NCBI GenBank assembly: GCA_019638385.1
Contig: JAHBTW010000005.1
Coordinates: 186,001 to 250,000 of the forward strand
DNA: 64,000 bases
Direction of reading: 5' to 3'
Source of the DNA: Saprospiraceae bacterium
Lineage (GTDB): Bacteria; Bacteroidota; Bacteroidia; Chitinophagales; Saprospiraceae
Below, piece by piece: positions 59,965 through 64,000 of this stretch (position 1 is the stretch's first letter; the number at the start of each line of letters is the position of its first letter). Made by a program: the position numbers and the translations under genes. The notes under the pieces are model-generated. The model did no database searches. It worked only from the letters and a program-made list of their open reading frames with translations, and was not told where the DNA came from.

Positions 59965-61349
59965 TTACGCTCTCACATCCACGATCTTACCCGCTATCGC
60001 CGCTGCTGCCGCCATCAACGGCCCGGCCAGTATAGTGCGCGCGCCCGGCCCTTGCCGGCCTTCAAAGTTGCGGTTGGAAGTACTCACGCAATATTTGCCG
60101 GCAGGCACTTTGTCTTCGTTCATGGCGAGGCAGGCCGAGCAGCCCGGTTCGCGGAATTCGAATCCCGCTTCCGCAAAAATGCGATCCAGGCCCTCGGCTT
60201 TGGCCTGTTGTTCCACTTGTTTGGAACCGGGCACTACCATCGCCCGCACATTGGGCGCTTTGTATTTGCCTTTTACATAAGCGGCCGCGAGGCGCAGGTC
60301 TTCAATGCGCGAGTTGGTACAGGAACCGATGAACACATAGTCCACCGTTTTGCCCAGCATCTTTTCGCCGGGTGCGAACCCCATGTACTCCAGCGATTTT
60401 TCAAACGAGGCGCCGCCCTCGGCAGAGACCTGCGGTATGGCGCCGTCCACCGGAATGCCCATACCGGGATTAGTGCCGTAGGTGACCATCGGCGCGATGT
60501 CTTCGGCTTGTATATAGTATTCCTGATCGAAAACGGCGTCTGGGTCGGAATGGAGCGTTTGCCAATATTGCAGTGCCTTTTCCCAGTCCGATCCTTTGGG
60601 TGCAAATTCGCGGTTGCGCACATATTCAAACGTCACCTCGTCGGGTGCGATGAGGCCGCCGCGCGCACCCATTTCGATGCTCATGTTGCAAATCGTCATG
60701 CGGCCTTCCATGCTCAGCGCGCGGATGGCGCTGCCCGCGTATTCCACAAAATAACCCGTAGCGCCGGCTGCGCTCAATTGAGCGATGATGTGCAGAATGA
60801 TGTCTTTGGCCGTGACGCCGGACGCGAGCGTACCGTCCACCGTGATGCGCATGCGTTTGGGCTTTTTTTGCAAAAGGCATTGCGTAGCCAACACCTGCTC
60901 CACCTGACTGGTGCCGATGCCGAACGCGATGGTACCGAATGCGCCGTGGGTGCTGGTATGGCTATCGCCGCACACGATGGTCATGCCGGGCTGCGTGATG
61001 CCGAGTTCCGGCCCGATGACATGCACGATGCCCTGCCAGGCATGACCGAGGCCGTAGAGTTCGATGCCGAATTCGCGGCAGTTTTCGGTCAGCTTATCCA
61101 CTTGAAAACGCGAAAGCGGTTCCACAATGGGCAGGTGCTGGTGCAGCGTGGGCACGTTGTGGTCGGCAGTCGCAATGGTTTGAGCAGGCCGGAACACAGG
61201 GATGCCGCGTTGGCGCAAGCCGTCGAACGCCTGCGGACTGGTGACCTCGTGTATGAGGTGACGGTCTATGTACAGCACGTCCTGCCCGCCTTCCACCGGC
61301 TTCACGACATGCGCCTCCCAGATTTTGTCAAAAAGCGTTTTGGCGGCCA

Positions 61350-61350
<1 letters not shown>
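59965..61350 (-). CDS. leuC: 3-isopropylmalate dehydratase large subunit
   Basis: This 461-residue protein has [27 protein letters not shown], the Fe-S cluster Cys motifs [14 protein letters not shown] and [14 protein letters not shown], and [17 protein letters not shown], all normal for LeuC. It joins LeuD to form the [4Fe-4S] isomerase. Its ATG overlaps the leuA stop by one base (TGATG), suggesting coupling. Confidence 0.97.
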
Positions 61351-62531
<1,181 letters not shown>

Positions 62532-62560
62532 TTCGCTGAATATTGGTACAATTGAGCCGG

Positions 62561-62568
62561 CAAATGTA
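62561..62568 (-). promoter_or_regulatory. Candidate -7 box of the leu operon
   Basis: Plus-strand CAAATGTA reads TACATTTG on the minus strand, matching TAnnTTTG. It would give a leader of about 20 nt before leuA. No attenuator, T-box or leader peptide was visible in the 280-bp region up to 62813; the remaining stretch has no gene. Confidence 0.5.
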
Positions 62569-62778
62569 TGCGGCGGCCCCGCCTTCCCGAAATCACATTT
62601 GGAAAGTTGTTACATTGCAAATCCCGATTTATGTTCAATAAGCATTTATTAACCAGTGGGTTATTATGTGTTTTTATACGATGCCCAGACGGCTTTGTAT
62701 GGCTATGCAATTCGTACCACTTGTGAAAGAAGTCGTTTGCTCACATAACGCATTGAACTTTGATTGGCAAAAGCGGCT

Positions 62779-62786
62779 TATATTTG
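62779..62786 (+). promoter_or_regulatory. -7 box of the antitoxin gene
   Basis: TATATTTG (TAnnTTTG) lies 27 nt before ATG 62814; a TTTG at 62759 is a poor -33 (16-nt spacer). Confidence 0.4.
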
Positions 62787-62813
62787 TCTGGATGAAAATT
62801 GAAAATCATAAGT

Positions 62814-63032
62814 ATGCTAACCATTCGTCTTGACGATGACATTGCCGAAAAACTTTCGCAAGCCAGCGAATCCGAAAGAGTACGTTGGGAAGAAGCTTTC
62901 AATCTGTGGTGGCGTGTCTATTTTATTTCTGATCCCAAACAAAAGCTAAGCACAGTAACGGCTTACTTCCGAAATAAAGCTCAGGAAAGAGGTGTGACCC
63001 AAAAAGGCTTAGACGAAATCCTTTCTTTTTAG
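62814..63032 (+). CDS. Antitoxin-like protein of a PIN-type toxin pair
   Basis: From ATG 62814 the 72-residue protein begins with a short strand and helix (MLTIRLDDDIAEKLSQASES), a middle WEEAFNLWWRVYF, and ends TAYFRNKAQERGVTQKGLDEILSF. The last part matches a common Bacteroidota antitoxin pattern (FKAxxRGLTxExLxEIL) paired with PIN toxins. It should bind DNA and its toxin. The remains of a PIN toxin follow directly, so the antitoxin is now an orphan. Confidence 0.65.
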   Translation: MLTIRLDDDIAEKLSQASESERVRWEEAFNLWWRVYFISDPKQKLSTVTAYFRNKAQERGVTQKGLDEILSF

Positions 63033-63129
63033 AAGCGCAGTTTCTACCCAAGCCGACATCATTGTTACAGGCGACCCGCTGGTACTCAGTCTTCTATCTC
63101 AAAAAAAAATGCTGGTTCCTGTCTCATGA
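63031..63129 (+). pseudogene. C-terminal remnant of a PIN-domain toxin
   Basis: Starting at the antitoxin stop codon, a 32-codon stretch reads RSAVSTQADIIVTGDPLVLS, then LLSQKKMLVPVS and stop. The ADxIVTGDxxL motif with the acidic residue is the C-terminal active-site strand of PIN (VapC-type) RNases, and the tail matches. The N-terminal two-thirds, including the first conserved Asp, is missing. Deletion between antitoxin and this point is inferred. Confidence 0.7.
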
Positions 63130-63137
63130 CAGGAACC
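63114..63137. repeat. 24-bp inverted repeat (GGTTCCTGTC / GACAGGAACC)
   Basis: Two 10-bp arms surround TCAT. It overlaps the PIN remnant's stop codon. A related but imperfect copy (GCTGGTTCCGCGTCTCACGACAG) is at about 42089, so this may be an IS end or other dispersed element. Confidence 0.7.
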
Positions 63138-63183
63138 TACTATCCGCACGTCTCTGACCTGCTGCACTGCAATTTATACACAA

Positions 63184-63840
63184 GTGAGCCGTAGGGCCCA
63201 GCAAGTGGATGTGCAGTTGTCATTGCCAAAATCGAATGGTCCGCTCTATATCGTATTCGATTCCACGGGATTAAAGGTTTATGGAGAAGGGGAATGGAAG
63301 ACTCGCAAACACGGCATATCAAAGCGGCGTACCTGGCGCAAGTTGCACTTGGGAGTGGATGAGAAGACGGGCATGATTCACGCACAGGTATTGACGGAAA
63401 ATGGCGAAGGAGATGGCGACTCGCAGCAATTTCGAGATTTACTGGAGCAAGTAGAAAGCCCCGTAGATCGGGTGAGCGGGGATGGTGCTTACGACACCTA
63501 TGATATATGGAGTTTGCTCAAAGAGAGGACTATTGAGGGAATTATACCGCCGCAGGAAAATGCAATTTATTGGGTAGATGAAAACGACCAGCTACTTGAT
63601 ATTGGGCGAAATTCGGTACTGGAAAAAATTGAACAAATGGGTAGAAAAGAATGGAAGCAGCATAGTGGTTATCACCGTCGAAGTCTATCCGAAACAGCCA
63701 TGTTCAGGTATAAGAAGATTTTTGGAGCAGAGCTACTGTCCAGAAAACTGAAAAGCCAGAAGACGGAAGCGGCCGTAAAAGTCATCTGCCTCAATAAAAT
63801 GACAGGGATTGGTATGCCCGTTTCCAAGAAAATCGCATAA
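63184..63840 (+). CDS. IS5-type transposase, N-terminally truncated
   Basis: The 218-residue frame begins with a GTG-started SRRAQQVDVQL, which in complete IS5-family enzymes is preceded by about 80-100 residues. The DDE core is present: LYIVFDSTGLKVYGEGEWKTRK (first Asp), VSGDGAYDTYDIWSLL (second Asp) and YHRRSLSETAMFRYKKIFGAELLSRKL (Glu in SETAMF). It also has the GISKRRTWRKLHLGVDEKTG segment of the ISL2/IS903-like subgroup. It would not be active in this form. The end codes for SKKIA. It separates the PIN remnant from a restriction-enzyme fragment. Confidence 0.85.
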   Translation: MSRRAQQVDVQLSLPKSNGPLYIVFDSTGLKVYGEGEWKTRKHGISKRRTWRKLHLGVDEKTGMIHAQVLTENGEGDGDSQQFRDLLEQVESPVDRVSGDGAYDTYDIWSLLKERTIEGIIPPQENAIYWVDENDQLLDIGRNSVLEKIEQMGRKEWKQHSGYHRRSLSETAMFRYKKIFGAELLSRKLKSQKTEAAVKVICLNKMTGIGMPVSKKIA

Positions 63841-64000
63841 GAAAATTTCAATAAATGGGGGTTTTATGTCCCAACGGATTTCGATTCATGCAACAACGCC
63901 GGTACCAAAGCAGAATTTACCAAAGCTTATGGGGAGCAACCTTTAGGGAAATTCATCAGAAGTATTGTGGGCTTGGAGGTACAGGCAGCCAAGTTGGCTT
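63841..64000 (+). pseudogene. C-terminal fragment of a type I restriction R subunit (HsdR-like)
   Basis: Immediately after the transposase stop codon an open frame runs to the window edge: ENFNKWGFYVPTDFDSCN, then EFTKAYGEQPLGKFIRSIVG and LEVQAAKLA. The PLGxFIRSIVGLxxxAAK pattern is characteristic of the C-terminal domain of EcoEI/HsdR-type restriction ATPases. No start codon precedes it, so it looks like a fragment left after IS insertion. Whether the gene continues intact beyond 64000 cannot be seen. Confidence 0.65.

Noticed and set aside
62570..62813. T-box or leucine attenuator before leuA
   Set aside because: No specifier loop, no Leu-codon-rich leader peptide and no hairpin-U-run before leuA could be seen.

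Overview
The window looks like a chromosomal segment of a Bacteroidota member, probably a Saprospiraceae/Lewinella-like relative (the lineage is inferred from content, not searched). Supporting evidence: a SusC/SusD pair, GLPGLI plus outer-membrane beta-barrel pairs, type IX secretion (T9SS) sorting domains of both type A and type B, SprB-repeat adhesin architecture, a hybrid two-component/AraC protein, a glycine-rich RRM protein, -7 promoter boxes of the TAnnTTTG type, and a general lack of Shine-Dalgarno sequences before start codons. Coding is dense and G+C rich.

Layout. 1-4 kb (minus strand): start of a SusD-like lipoprotein gene, its SusC partner and a small Spy-like periplasmic protein. 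4.3-7.5 kb (plus strand): an accessory patch with an internally deleted SIR2/STAND immune-type gene, a CxxC mini-ORF, a ribbon-helix-helix/DUF4240 protein followed 6 nt later by a small GIY-YIG-like nuclease, and an unknown protein. 7.5-11.7 kb: pabB-pabC (p-aminobenzoate for folate), an RRM RNA-binding protein, a membrane protein, dapD (lysine/peptidoglycan precursor) and a small lipoprotein. 11.8-12.0 kb: a promoter-to-terminator unit that may be a small RNA. 12-23.5 kb (minus strand): a reduced hybrid sensor/regulator, secreted proteins, two S41-type peptidase homologues, a frameshifted esterase, and a TonB-type beta-barrel protein with its GLPGLI partner. 23.7-27 kb: a sensor kinase/OmpR regulator pair and a GlxA-like regulator. 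27-31.3 kb: VOC/SRPBCC proteins and SppA. 31.5-41 kb: an 1814-residue T9SS-exported SprB-repeat protein, an L-domain T9SS protein and an STN-type TonB receptor.

41-50 kb: a TesB thioesterase, a low-GC pentapeptide-repeat gene between short direct repeats, a methyltransferase, initiator tRNA-Met, and a translation/RNA cluster (HU, TPR protein, a 30-residue COX24-like basic protein, RNase G). A REP-associated transposase (RAYT) with palindromes embedded in its own coding sequence lies at 49.6-50.2 kb. 50.3-56 kb: fused isobutyryl-CoA mutase IcmF, glycerol-3-phosphate dehydrogenase and a glycerol channel. 56-62.5 kb (minus strand): a branched-chain amino acid operon in the order leuA, leuC, leuD, leuB, ilvA, interrupted by two damaged four-helix-bundle ORFs. 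62.8-64 kb: a decayed defence/mobile patch with an antitoxin, a PIN-toxin remnant, an N-terminally truncated IS5-type transposase and the C-terminal part of a type I restriction R subunit.

The strongest leads are the RHH-DUF4240/GIY-YIG nuclease pair, REP palindromes inside a RAYT gene, the deleted SIR2-STAND gene, the kinase-dead-looking hybrid regulator, the orphan small transcript at 11.8-12.0 kb and the SRPBCC-VOC-VOC-SRPBCC fusion. Several short repeat families recur between genes. All functional statements rest on motif reading; no database search was run.
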